Source of the DNA: DASVEE01 sp036380735
Lineage (GTDB): Bacteria; Acidobacteriota; Thermoanaerobaculia; Gp7-AA8
NCBI GenBank assembly: GCA_036380735.1
Contig: DASVEE010000011.1
Span: forward strand, 179,949 to 243,948
Reading direction: 5' to 3'
Length of the DNA stretch: 64,000 nucleotides
Below are positions 16,139-23,968 of the stretch, piece by piece (position 1 is the stretch's first letter; the number at the start of each line of letters is the position of its first letter). Position numbers and translations under genes: made by a program. The notes below the pieces were generated by a model. That model was not told the origin of the DNA. It did no database searches and saw nothing but the letters and a program-made list of their open reading frames with translations.

Positions 16139-16908
16139 TCGTACAGCGGCTCACCGAAGAACATGACGATGAAGAAGGCGAAGCCGAGGAAGACGCCGAA
16201 CGGCAACGCGACGCGGAACCGCTCCTGACTGCGCAGCGCGACGGCGACCCCGAAGACGGCGCCGGTGATCGAAGCGACGAACAGCACCGGCAGCACCGGC
16301 TCCCAGCCGACCACCGCCCCGATCATCGCCAGCATCTTGACGTCGCCGAGCCCCATCCCCTCGACCTTGCGCAGCAGTTGATAGGTGAGGGCGATGGCCC
16401 AGAGGATCCCGCCGCCGACGAGCGCGCCCGTCAGCGAGTCGAGGAACGTGTTGGCCAGCACCATGTTCGTCGTGGCGCCGAGATGCAGCGCGCCGATGCC
16501 GAGCCCGAGGACGATGCCGGGGAGATCGATGACGTCGGGGAGGATCTGGATGTCGGCGTCGATGAAGATGAGGCAGATGGTCATCGAGGCGATTGCGGCG
16601 ATGGGGATGAAGCCCCACGACAGGCCGGTGCGCTGAAAGATGGCGAGGTAGAAGAGCGCGTTCGCCAGCTCGACGAGCGGATAGCGCGGCGAGATCGGCC
16701 CCTTGCACGCGCGGCAGCGCCCGAGGAGGAAGAGCCAGCTCAGGATGGGGATGTTGTCCCACGGCTTGATGACCGTGTTGCAGTGCGGGCAGTGGCTGGC
16801 GGGGAAGACGATCGATTCGCCGAGCGGGTAGCGGTGGATGACGACGTTGAGAAAGGAGCCGACGATCGCGCCGAGCGCGGTGACGGTAAAGAGGAAGAGC
16901 GGGGTCAT
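16111..16908 (-). CDS. pilD: Prepilin peptidase / N-methyltransferase (PilD/GspO)
   Basis: A 265-residue A24-family aspartic peptidase of the inner membrane. The N-terminal domain (GSFLNVVIHRYPL) carries the zinc-binding Cys tetrad at 40, 43, 65 and 68. The catalytic aspartates lie in 'FIDADIQILPD' and in the 'GLGDVKM' box. It cleaves the leader of type IV prepilins (such as those at 9705-13811) and N-methylates the new first residue. The downstream kinase gene overlaps its end by 28 bases, so the two form an operon. Confidence 0.93.
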   Translation of the reverse strand: MTPLFLFTVTALGAIVGSFLNVVIHRYPLGESIVFPASHCPHCNTVIKPWDNIPILSWLFLLGRCRACKGPISPRYPLVELANALFYLAIFQRTGLSWGFIPIAAIASMTICLIFIDADIQILPDVIDLPGIVLGLGIGALHLGATTNMVLANTFLDSLTGALVGGGILWAIALTYQLLRKVEGMGLGDVKMLAMIGAVVGWEPVLPVLFVASITGAVFGVAVALRSQERFRVALPFGVFLGFAFFIVMFFGEPLYEWYLSLLLR

Positions 16909-16964
16909 CCGGGGCGGATTATCGCCGGAGTCACGGCAGGGAAGGGCGTGAATGTTGGCGCGGC

Positions 16965-17075
16965 GGGGGAACGATGGGACCCATAGGACCCATAGGACGA
17001 ATGGGACAGATGGGACTGGTGTGATTCCTAGGTCCTATCTGTCCAAGGGGTCCTATAAGTCCCATCGTTCTCCCG
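16965..17075. repeat. 9-bp-word inverted array (family A)
   Basis: The left arm GGAACGATGGGACCCATAGG and following words (five RGGACNNAT units) is mirrored by a right arm of ATNNGTCCY words ending CCCATCGTTC. The centre is a short unique segment (TGGTGTGATTCCTA). It fills the gap between the prepilin peptidase gene and tRNA-Sec. Confidence 0.88.
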
Positions 17076-17129
17076 GGTTGGAAAGATTGCGGCGCGTACC
17101 CGGTGTTATCCTCCGCGGTCACCTCTGCT

Positions 17130-17227
17130 GGAGGCGAATGGGGTCTGGTGGCCTCCGCGGTCTTCAAAACCGTTGTTTCGGCGCGGAAGCGTCGAAGGGT
17201 TGGTTCGATTCCGACACGCCTCCGCCA
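17130..17227 (+). tRNA. selC: tRNA-Sec (anticodon UCA), CCA encoded
   Basis: A 98-base tRNA with the special selenocysteine architecture: acceptor GGAGGCG / CGCCTCC (17130-17136 with 17217-17223), an extended 6-bp D stem with a 4-base loop (GGGGTC-TGGT-GGCCTC), anticodon loop CTTCAAA with TCA at 17164-17166, a long 8-bp variable arm (TTCGGCGC / GCGTCGAA with one G-U) and T arm GTTGG-TTCGATT-CCGAC. Discriminator G and genomic CCA follow. It inserts selenocysteine at recoded UGA codons, so the genome should encode SelA, SelB and SelD. No UGA-interrupted gene was recognised in this window. Confidence 0.95.
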
Positions 17228-17264
17228 TTCACCGCACACCCGTTTCCGGGTGTGCGGGTGGCAC

Positions 17265-17690
17265 CTACTCCTTCGGCGCGTCCGTCAGAAACCCGACCTT
17301 CCGTGCGCCGCCGGCGTGGATGGCGTCCATGGCCTGCACGGCTTGCTCGAAGGCGAGGCTGTCGTCGGAGTTGATGAAGACGATGCGCTCCTCGACGGGG
17401 CGCGAGGTCATCTGGCGGGCGACCGCGTCGCGGAGGGCGTTCACGTTCGCCATCTTCTGGGTGTTGAGATACACGCCGTCCCTTTTGATCGTGACGACGA
17501 GCTGTTCCAGGTCGCTGGGGTCGGGCTGGGCTAGGGTCTCGACTTTCGGCGGGACCTCGACGTCCAGACCCATCTGCAGGATCGGCGTGGCGACCATGAA
17601 GATGATGAGGAGCACGAGGACGACGTCGACGAGCGGCGTGATGTTGATCTCCGAGCGGACGCTGCCGCTTCCACCTCCACCGAACGCCAT
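17265..17690 (-). CDS. exbD: ExbD/TolR-family proton-channel subunit (second copy)
   Basis: A 141-residue protein: short cytoplasmic N-terminus, one transmembrane helix containing the essential Asp (INITPLVDVVLVLLIIFM), and a periplasmic domain. It couples the proton motive force to TonB together with the ExbB-like protein encoded upstream. Its ATG overlaps the TAA of the first exbD by one base (TAATG). It is last in the tonB-exbB-exbD-exbD operon; tRNA-Sec lies beyond it on the opposite strand. Confidence 0.92.
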   Translation of the reverse strand: MAFGGGGSGSVRSEINITPLVDVVLVLLIIFMVATPILQMGLDVEVPPKVETLAQPDPSDLEQLVVTIKRDGVYLNTQKMANVNALRDAVARQMTSRPVEERIVFINSDDSLAFEQAVQAMDAIHAGGARKVGFLTDAPKE

Positions 17691-18136
17691 TACATGTTTC
17701 CTTTCGCCATCTCACCGCCGGCCTGCTTGGTCTCGGTGAGGATCGCCACCGAGGAGAACTGCGCCTCGTTGGCCGCCTTCATCACCAGACGGATCTTGCC
17801 GAAGTTGATGCGCTTGTCCGCCTTGAGCATGACGGCGCGGTTGGGATTCTTCTGGTACTCGCTTTTCAGAAACGTGGAGAGCTGATTGTCGGGAATCCAA
17901 TCATCGGCCACGAAGACCGTGCCGTCCTGCTTGACGGAGATCAGGAGGTCGCCTTCCTGCCCCGGCTTCTTTTCGGCGTGCGCGCCCTCGGGCAGCAGCA
18001 CGTCGACACCCTGCTGCAGCATCGGCGTCACGACCATGAAGATGATGAGGAGGACGAGGCAGACGTCGACCAGCGGCGTAACGTTGATGTCGCCTTTGAC
18101 CTCGTCCGGACTGCCGCCTCCGGCACCGAATGCCAT
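17690..18136 (-). CDS. exbD: ExbD/TolR-family proton-channel subunit (first copy)
   Basis: A 148-residue paralogue of the next gene, with the same INVTPLVDVCLVLLIIFMVV helix and channel Asp, and a longer periplasmic region (about residues 45-148). Two different ExbD subunits behind one ExbB is a common plan in TonB operons of Acidobacteriota, Myxococcota and relatives and may allow a mixed ExbD dimer. It lies 12 bases downstream of exbB. Confidence 0.92.
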   Translation of the reverse strand: MAFGAGGGSPDEVKGDINVTPLVDVCLVLLIIFMVVTPMLQQGVDVLLPEGAHAEKKPGQEGDLLISVKQDGTVFVADDWIPDNQLSTFLKSEYQKNPNRAVMLKADKRINFGKIRLVMKAANEAQFSSVAILTETKQAGGEMAKGNM

Positions 18137-18148
18137 GAGAGCCTCCTT

Positions 18149-18859
18149 TTACGCTTTCGCGCGACTGCGTGCTTCTTCTTTGATGAAGTAGTCGATGAGC
18201 TGCGACGACGAGTTCGACATCTCCACCTGGAAGCGTTCGACCTTGTTGAGGAAGTAGTTGTACATCCACACCGCGGGGACGGCCACGAACAGGCCGAGCG
18301 CCGTGGCACCGAGCGCCTCAGCGATACCGGCCGACACGGCACCGAGACCGCCGGAGCCGGAGAGCGCCATCCCCTGGAACGCGGTGATGATGCCGAGCAC
18401 CGTCCCGAACAGGCCGATGAACGGCGCGGTCGTGGAGATCGTGGCCAGATTCCCCAGCCCCTTCTTCATTTCGGCCGTCGTCATCATGGCCTCGCGCTCG
18501 ATGGCGCGCTTGCCGGAGTCGACGAGATCGAAATCGGGTGGCAGGGTCTGCGAGGTCTCGTAATGAAACTCCGTCAACCCCGCCGCCAGCACGCGCGCCA
18601 GATGGCTGTGCCGGTACTTCTTGTCCTTGGCGAACGTGATCGCCTCTTCGAGCTTGTGCTGCTTCAGCAGCGGGGTGATGCCGAGGGCGACCTGCAGCGA
18701 TTCCTTCTTCGCCTTCTGGAAACGCCAGAGCCGTTCTGCGGCGATCGTCAGGGACCAGACCGACATGATCAGCAGGACGATGACCACGCCCTTGCCGAGC
18801 ACCGTCATGCTGTTCCACATGCCCATGATGCTGAACTGAGAATGCAAATCTGCTTGCAT
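18149..18859 (-). CDS. exbB: ExbB/TolQ/MotA-family proton-channel protein
   Basis: A 236-residue inner-membrane protein with helices near residues 17-40, 135-165 and 180-205 and the family core 'TISTTAPFIGLFGTVLGIITAFQ' and 'ALGATALGLFVAVPAV'. It forms the pentameric channel around ExbD that drives TonB. The ATG at 18859 is preceded by GGAGAAG with 6 bases of spacing. It lies 27 bases after tonB. Confidence 0.93.
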   Translation of the reverse strand: MQADLHSQFSIMGMWNSMTVLGKGVVIVLLIMSVWSLTIAAERLWRFQKAKKESLQVALGITPLLKQHKLEEAITFAKDKKYRHSHLARVLAAGLTEFHYETSQTLPPDFDLVDSGKRAIEREAMMTTAEMKKGLGNLATISTTAPFIGLFGTVLGIITAFQGMALSGSGGLGAVSAGIAEALGATALGLFVAVPAVWMYNYFLNKVERFQVEMSNSSSQLIDYFIKEEARSRAKA

Positions 18860-18886
18860 CGGATACTTCTCCTTCGCTTCGTCTCG

Positions 18887-19684
18887 CTATTGCAAACGGA
18901 AAGTGATCGTCAGGTTGTAGTAGACCGGCACGGGCTGCCCATTGAGCGTCCCGGGCTTGAATTTCCATTGGCGTACTGCTCTGAGGGCTTCCTGATCCAG
19001 ACCGAACGGCAGCCCTTTGAGGACTCGCGCTTCGGTGACGTTCCCATTGCGGTCGATGACGGCCTCAATGATGACGACGCCTTGAACCTTCGCTTTGCGT
19101 GCCAGCTCGGTGTATTGGGGATCGACGCGATTCACGGAGACAGGCGGTTTGACGTCGCCGCCGACGCGCACGGGCCTGTCGCCGGTGCCGCCTAGCTCGC
19201 CACCGAGCTGCCCGCCGAGCGTGCCGCCGACCACACCACCGAGGGTGCCTCCGACCACGCCACCGACGACCCCGCCGACGACGCCGCCAACCACGCCTCC
19301 GGGAACGCCGCCTTCGACGGCTTCACTCGGATCGACGCCGGTGTCTGCGACCTCCGGTACGTCCTGCGGGATCTCCCGCGGCTGAACGAACTGCTCGCGC
19401 GGCGTGTCCGGCCGCTCGACCCTTGGTTTCTGCGGCGTCTGCGGAGTGGACGACGCGCTGGACGCCGGAGGCGGGGGCGGCGGGGGAGGAGGCGGCGGCG
19501 CCGACTGCACCACGAACGCCTCGATCGGCTTCTCGATCACCTCCGGGTTTTCCTTGACGTAGTACCCGGCCGCCACGATCGCCCCCACCACGCCCAGATG
19601 GATGACCGAGGAAATCAGGGCGGTGATCCAGCCACCCTTCCTTCGGTCCTTGCCGGCAGACTCGATCAGCATGTCATCAAACAT
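18887..19684 (-). CDS. tonB: TonB-family energy transducer with poly-Pro and Gly-Val repeat linker
   Basis: A 265-residue protein: cytoplasmic N-terminus, one transmembrane helix (about 19-42), an 11-proline run near 63-73, a Pro/Glu stretch, then a striking Gly-rich linker of GGVVGG/GGTLGG units (about 128-165), and a C-terminal TonB domain (about 180-265) ending 'VPVYYNLTITFRLQ'. It spans the periplasm to energise TonB-dependent outer-membrane receptors. The Gly-Val repeats are coded by tandem near-identical DNA, so length may vary between strains. AAGGAC lies 8 bases before the ATG. First gene of the operon. Confidence 0.93.
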   Translation of the reverse strand: MFDDMLIESAGKDRRKGGWITALISSVIHLGVVGAIVAAGYYVKENPEVIEKPIEAFVVQSAPPPPPPPPPPPASSASSTPQTPQKPRVERPDTPREQFVQPREIPQDVPEVADTGVDPSEAVEGGVPGGVVGGVVGGVVGGVVGGTLGGVVGGTLGGQLGGELGGTGDRPVRVGGDVKPPVSVNRVDPQYTELARKAKVQGVVIIEAVIDRNGNVTEARVLKGLPFGLDQEALRAVRQWKFKPGTLNGQPVPVYYNLTITFRLQ

Positions 19685-19969
19685 CGGAGCCGTCCTTCTG
19701 CTTGTGCACGTCCAGCGACCTGATCTTCAGACTCGATGCCAGCTCGCTGGTTTCACGCGGTTGAGGGTTTCTGCGGTGTTGGACACCGCACCGGAGAAGG
19801 AGACAAGTACGCTGGCGAAAACTTTCGGTGTACGAGGGGGTGGGGGGGGACGGGGGAGGTTGTTGGTTTTCGGTTTTCGGTTGTCGGTGCTGCGCATCAC
19901 GGTACTCCTTCGCGCAGCGCAGCAACCGAAAACCGAAAACCAAAAACCGACAACCGCCTCTCGTCCCCC
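19685..19969. other. Upstream region of the tonB operon
   Basis: This 285-base gap separates tonB from the co-oriented DUF3616-like gene. The part next to tonB (19685-19855) must hold the operon promoter; the inverted repeat CGGTGTTGGACACCG occurs near 19777-19791. The remainder is the family C heptamer array described separately. Confidence 0.4.
19858..19957. repeat. Heptamer inverted array, family C (GGTTNTY word)
   Basis: The left arm reads GGTTGTT, GGTTTTC, GGTTTTC, GGTTGTC, then GGTGCTGCGC. The right arm is the reverse complement (GCGCAGCAACC, GAAAACC, GAAAACC, AAAAACC, GACAACC). The apex motif GTGCTGCGC / GCGCAGC is shared with the other family C copies at 33929 and 38778. Confidence 0.88.
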
Positions 19970-21019
19970 TTACAGCTCCGCTCTCTGCAGGCGGATCCTT
20001 TCATCGTCGTGCACGTACCAGACCGTCCCGTCGTCCTGGACGGCCAGTCCTTCCACGTTCGCGTTGCCGTCGAACCTGCGCACTTCGGTCGCTTCGATCT
20101 TCACCACCGGGCTGTGGTCGGTCGGCGGATCGAAGGCGTGGTGGCGGTTCACGGCGCGATCTCCATGCGGCGCATCCTTCAGGATCACGCTCGCCTCGGG
20201 GTCGCTGTCGATGCCTCCGGTGACGACGTGGATCTGGCCGCGGTGATCGAGCTCGCGCACGCCGGCCGGCGCGCGTTTCGAGCCGACGTTCGTGAGGATC
20301 CACAGCGACGTCACCTGCGGATCGGGCTGCTCCTTGTGGAAGATGCGGTCGATGCCGTCGATCTCCGCGAGGATCGGGTGGCCGTCGTGCGTGACCGGAT
20401 AGCGCAGCCCGAGGAGCAGCCGCCCGTCGGGGAGGAACGTCGAGCCTTCGACGTTGACCGGATGGTCGTCGCCGTCGATGAGCGGGCCCCACGTCTTCTT
20501 CTGCCCCGCTTCGACGGTGGCGTCGATCATCTCCGTCTTCTGCTGTTCGCCGCGCTCGATGAGCTTCACGCCGCTTTCGCGCAGCGCGTCGTTGATCAGG
20601 CGATGGAGGAGAAAGGGGGAGCGCGCAAGGTCGAGCGTGGCCCGCAGCGTGCCGTCCTGCGTCTCGACGAGCGATTCGTTGAAGCGCGCGACGAAGTGCC
20701 GCTTCGGCTGCAGCGGTCCTTCCTTCGAGCCGTACTGTGAGCCGAAGATGTAGATCCACCCTCCGGCCCGCGCCAGCGTCTCGCAATCCTCGGCCGTCTT
20801 GCTGTCGGAGTCGGCGGAGAGCGTCGTCTTCAGCGGCCGCACCTGCCACTCACCGTTGCGATCGCGCCCGAGCGCCGCGATCGCCTTGCGCGTCGGCTTC
20901 TCGTCCGAGGCGATCCAGAAGGCGACGTCCCACTCCTGCGCGTCCAGCAGCGCGCGATTGTGAATCGCGACCAGCGCCGAGGCTTCGTTGTGGGGATGAT
21001 CGATGTGGTAGTCGCGCAT
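19970..21019 (-). CDS. DUF3616-like predicted beta-propeller protein
   Basis: A 349-residue protein without signal peptide or membrane helix. It contains repeated beta-blade-like stretches: 'TFLPDGRLLLGLRYPV', 'HPILAEIDGIDRIF', 'NANVEGLAVQDDGTVWYVHDDE'. The 'VEGLAVQDDGTVW' style motif is typical of DUF3616 and SdiA-regulated-like propellers. No catalytic residues can be named. Both ends are flanked by repeat hairpins (families C and A), so it is probably a single-gene unit. Confidence 0.65.
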   Translation of the reverse strand: MRDYHIDHPHNEASALVAIHNRALLDAQEWDVAFWIASDEKPTRKAIAALGRDRNGEWQVRPLKTTLSADSDSKTAEDCETLARAGGWIYIFGSQYGSKEGPLQPKRHFVARFNESLVETQDGTLRATLDLARSPFLLHRLINDALRESGVKLIERGEQQKTEMIDATVEAGQKKTWGPLIDGDDHPVNVEGSTFLPDGRLLLGLRYPVTHDGHPILAEIDGIDRIFHKEQPDPQVTSLWILTNVGSKRAPAGVRELDHRGQIHVVTGGIDSDPEASVILKDAPHGDRAVNRHHAFDPPTDHSPVVKIEATEVRRFDGNANVEGLAVQDDGTVWYVHDDERIRLQRAEL

Positions 21020-21050
21020 GGGCGGACGATCAGCAAGAAGAGAGCCGCTG

Positions 21051-21142
21051 GGGAACGATAGGACGAATAGGACTCATAGGACGGATAGGACGAATGGAAT
21101 CCCATCTGTCCTATAGGTCCTATTCGTCCTATTTGTCCTATG
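21051..21142. repeat. 9-bp-word inverted array (family A)
   Basis: The left arm is GGAACGATAGGACGAATAGG and further units; the right arm is CCCATCTGTCCTATAGGTCC and further units ending GTCCTATG. About 45 bases per arm with almost no loop, directly upstream of the DUF3616-like gene. Confidence 0.88.
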
Positions 21143-21147
21143 AAAAA

Positions 21148-21200
21148 CCACCGCCGCGGCCGGATCGAACTGGCGGGATTGGGTCTGGGTCGGCCGCGGC
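21148..21200. terminator. GC-rich hairpin downstream of the REC-EAL gene
   Basis: CCGCCGCGGCCG pairs with CGGCCGCGGCGG about 30 bases further on. No T-tract follows in either direction, so it may be a factor-dependent terminator or a 3' stabilising hairpin for the leftward REC-EAL transcript. Confidence 0.4.
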
Positions 21201-21230
21201 GGGTTCAGGGTACGGCGAGGCGGGCGCGCT

Positions 21231-22424
21231 TCATGAGGCGATCAGCGCGAGAGAAGGCAGTGACAGACGTGCGGGGTCGTGGCCGGCTGCACCGTGCGCC
21301 GCGGGCTTGTCGCGATCGACGCTCCACTCCTCGACGCGAGACGGGCGGCCGAACCAGTAACCCTGCACGAGCTCGATCCCTAATTGATGTGCGGCAGCGG
21401 CGGTTGCGGGAGTCTCGATGCCCTCGAGTACGACCGTGGAGCCGATGGCGCCGGCGAAGGCGACGATGCCGGCGAGCAGTCGGCGCTGGCTCGCGTTGCG
21501 CTCGAAGCCGCTGCCCATGCGATGGCTGATCTTCACGAATTCCGGCTGGATGCCGGCGATCAGCGGAAAGTGCGAGTAGGCCTCGCCGATGTCGTCGAAG
21601 GCGACGGCGATGCCGCGGCGCCGCAGCGCGGCGACGGCCTCGTAGGCGCGCCCTTCGTCGTGGATGGCGAAGCTCTCCGAGATCTCCACCACGACGCGCG
21701 ACAGATCGACGGGCGCGCTGTCGAACGAGTCGATGAAGCCCGCGGCGCAGAGCGCCGGGCCGTCGACGTTGACGAAGATGCGCGCGCTCTCGGGCAGCTC
21801 ACGCGCCGCGGCCAGCGCCCGCTCGATGCAGGCGCGGTTCAGCTCGACGATGCGTTTCTGCCGCGAGGCGTATTCGAACAGCGCCTGCGGCGTCTCCAGC
21901 GCCCAGCCGCCTTCGATGCGGGCCAGCGCTTCGAAGCCGAAGATCGCACCGCTGCCGATGCTGACGATCGGTTGGAAGTACGGCGTGATGCTGGCGATCA
22001 GTTCCTCGACCGGGGGGATGCGCAGCAGGTTGCCGGCGCCCTCCACTTCGTCTTCGGGCAGCCCGAGGGCGTCGCGGAGGTCGGCGATGGCGCAGGGCTT
22101 CTCGACGAAGCCGGCGACGCCGCGCGCGGTCGCCGCGGCGCGCAGCGTCCGCGACGGATAGCCGGTCATCGTCACGATGCGCGCGGCGGGGCGATGGGCC
22201 AGGAGCCGGTCGAGGAGGCGGATGCCTTCGAAGCCGAGGAAGCGGGAGAACTGGATGTCGGCGATGACGTGCGTGAGCGCGAAGCGCTCCGCGGCCATTT
22301 CCGCCGCGTCGACGTCGTAGGCCACGACGACGGTGCGCGAGGGCGCCCGGAGCATCGCGGCGAGGGCATCGGCGATGGACGGCTCGTCATCGACGACCAG
22401 CAGAGTGGTGGCGTTTTCGGACAT
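21231..22424 (-). CDS. Response regulator with EAL-type c-di-GMP phosphodiesterase domain
   Basis: A 397-residue protein. The receiver domain (1-115) has Asp11/Asp12-type acidic residues, phospho-acceptor Asp56 (IADIQF) and Lys109. The EAL domain (about 140-385) keeps EAL at 165-167, the Asn of 'IFVNVDG', the Glu of 'VVEISES', DD in 'AFDDIG', Lys in 'FVKISH' and 'LEGIET', so it is probably active in hydrolysing cyclic di-GMP. The loop-6 DDFGT motif is altered to DDIGE. It may tune pilus or surface behaviour; the partner kinase is unknown. Confidence 0.9.
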   Translation of the reverse strand: MSENATTLLVVDDEPSIADALAAMLRAPSRTVVVAYDVDAAEMAAERFALTHVIADIQFSRFLGFEGIRLLDRLLAHRPAARIVTMTGYPSRTLRAAATARGVAGFVEKPCAIADLRDALGLPEDEVEGAGNLLRIPPVEELIASITPYFQPIVSIGSGAIFGFEALARIEGGWALETPQALFEYASRQKRIVELNRACIERALAAARELPESARIFVNVDGPALCAAGFIDSFDSAPVDLSRVVVEISESFAIHDEGRAYEAVAALRRRGIAVAFDDIGEAYSHFPLIAGIQPEFVKISHRMGSGFERNASQRRLLAGIVAFAGAIGSTVVLEGIETPATAAAAHQLGIELVQGYWFGRPSRVEEWSVDRDKPAAHGAAGHDPARLSLPSLALIAS

Positions 22425-22602
22425 GGTTGTGTTCTCGGACCCGGGCCAGTCCTAGAGCGATGCCTGTGCCACGCGTAAGTCGTTGATTTCATGGAAAGGG
22501 GACGAAACGGGGTGTTCAACTTCAGACATCGTGTCCACTATCCGAACGCTTCAAATAACACGGCACGCGTTCTGCTCTCTCTTCGTGCGGGAGACAATGA
22601 CT

Positions 22603-23583
22603 ATGAAGAGACAATCCAGTTTTGCAGGGCTCGCCGTCATGCTCCTGTTGCTCGCGGCCGGATGCGGTTCGACGGGCGACATTTTTGGCGGCGGCGGAAA
22701 CAACGACAATACCAACCGGTACGGCAGTCTTCGCGGGACGGTCGAACACGTCGACCTGAACAACCAGTGGATCGAGCTGAGGAACGTCAGCGGTTACCAG
22801 TCGATGCTGTCCAACGGCGGCGGCAGCGGCAGCACGACGCGCATCTACTTCGATCGCAACATGAGCGTCGATTACAACGGCCAGAGCTACCAGGTCGGCG
22901 ATCTCGAGCGTGGTGACGAGGTGGCAGTCGACGTGAACGAGCAGGGCTCGCAGCTCGTGGCCAACCGCATCACGGTCACGCGCGACATCACGGCGAACGG
23001 CTCGACGGGCAACTCCGGCTCGTATGGCAGCACGATTCGAGGCACGGTGCGCTACGTCGACACCAGCCGCCGCACGGTCGAGGTCGACCGCGGCTACGGC
23101 AGCACCGTCGTCGTGGAGTACGGCACGCAGACGCCGGTCACCTTCGGCGGGCGTACCTATGGAGTGGGCGATCTGGAGCGCGGCGATGAAATCGAGATCC
23201 GCGCCACCGATCTCGGCAGCGGCCGCATGCGCGCCGACAACATCACCGTGGTTCGCAGCGTCAGCGGCAACAACTCGGGCAGCGGCACTTACGGCGGAAG
23301 CGGCACGTACGACGACCGCGCCGTCGTCCGCGGCACCGTCCGTTCGATCGACACCTACAACCGCACGATCGAGCTCGAGAACTCGAGCTGGATCTCCGGC
23401 TTCAACACCAACGCCTCGACGATGAGGGTGCAGTACGGGTCCAACGCCAACGTGGTCTTCAACGGGCAGTCCTACCCGGTCACCAACCTCGAGCGCGGCG
23501 ACATGGTCGAAGTCGAGATCGATCGCAGCGGTTCGAACTACCTGGCCAACCGGATTACGGTGGTCAGGGACGTCAGAAGGTAA
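22603..23583 (+). CDS. Lipoprotein with three DUF5666/OB-like repeats
   Basis: A 326-residue secreted protein. The signal peptide ends in a lipobox (LLLAAGCG), so Cys should be lipidated. Three repeats of about 90-95 residues follow, each beginning RGTVxxVDxxxRxIEL and ending 'LERGDxVEVxxxxxGSxxLANRITVxRD'; they resemble the DUF5666 OB-like fold. Linkers are Gly/Ser/Asn-rich. The ATG at 22603 has GGGAG 9 bases upstream; the ATG at 22597 is only 3 bases from it. A related single module closes the protein at 27284-28240. Function is unknown; cell-envelope location is likely. A strong terminator follows at 23605. Confidence 0.8.
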   Translation: MKRQSSFAGLAVMLLLLAAGCGSTGDIFGGGGNNDNTNRYGSLRGTVEHVDLNNQWIELRNVSGYQSMLSNGGGSGSTTRIYFDRNMSVDYNGQSYQVGDLERGDEVAVDVNEQGSQLVANRITVTRDITANGSTGNSGSYGSTIRGTVRYVDTSRRTVEVDRGYGSTVVVEYGTQTPVTFGGRTYGVGDLERGDEIEIRATDLGSGRMRADNITVVRSVSGNNSGSGTYGGSGTYDDRAVVRGTVRSIDTYNRTIELENSSWISGFNTNASTMRVQYGSNANVVFNGQSYPVTNLERGDMVEVEIDRSGSNYLANRITVVRDVRR

Positions 23584-23604
23584 GTTCTGGGCAGTGGTTT
23601 TGGT

Positions 23605-23634
23605 AAGGGCGGGGGCAACCCCGCCCTTTTTGTG
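23605..23634 (+). terminator. Rho-independent terminator of the repeat lipoprotein gene
   Basis: A 10-bp stem AAGGGCGGGG / CCCCGCCCTT with a GCAA tetraloop, followed by TTTTTGTGTTTT. Confidence 0.92.
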
Positions 23635-23639
23635 TTTTA

Positions 23640-23878
23640 GAACGTGCCTTGGGTGTGCGGGGAATGGGAATGGGACCTATGGGACAGATGGGACCTATGG
23701 GCCTGCGGACCTTGGGTGCCGTGGTGGCCTGTGGGCACCGCGAAAGGCAGCCACGGTCCCCCGGCACATCCGCAACCTTACCCATGCACGACCACAGCAC
23801 CCAGGGTCCGCCAGGCCCATAGGTCCCATAGGTCCCATAGGTCCCATTTCCCACCCCCCGCACACCCAAGGCACGTTC
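23640..23878. mobile_element. 239-bp long-hairpin element, copy 1
   Basis: It is bounded by near-perfect terminal inverted repeats (GAACGTGCCTTGGGTGTGC and its complement). Inside come 9-bp-word arrays (ATGGGACCT units), then a second nested inverted repeat (CGGACCTTGGGTGCCGTGG against CCACAGCACCCAGGGTCCG), so the whole element can fold into one hairpin. There is no coding capacity. An equally long copy (239 bp) in the same orientation lies at 26509-26747. It could be a MITE-like element or an amplified hairpin; no target-site duplication could be defined. Confidence 0.75.
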
Positions 23879-23918
23879 ACACCATCCCCCGCGCACCCAC
23901 CTCAAACTTTCCACTAGC

Positions 23919-23940
23919 TGAATGAATCGCCATTCATTTA
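23919..23940. promoter_or_regulatory. FadR (TetR-type)-like operator upstream of fadE
   Basis: A perfect 7-bp inverted repeat AATGAAT-CGCC-ATTCATT (23921-23938) in the context TGAATGAAT...ATTCATTTA. It closely resembles the Bacillus-type FadR and proteobacterial FadP operators (TGAATGA...TCATTCA), which are released by long-chain acyl-CoA. It lies about 30 bases before the fadE start, so binding would block initiation. The regulator is not in this window. Confidence 0.7.
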
Positions 23941-23968
23941 TTGTTTCACCTCCACAGATGGAGGCCTG

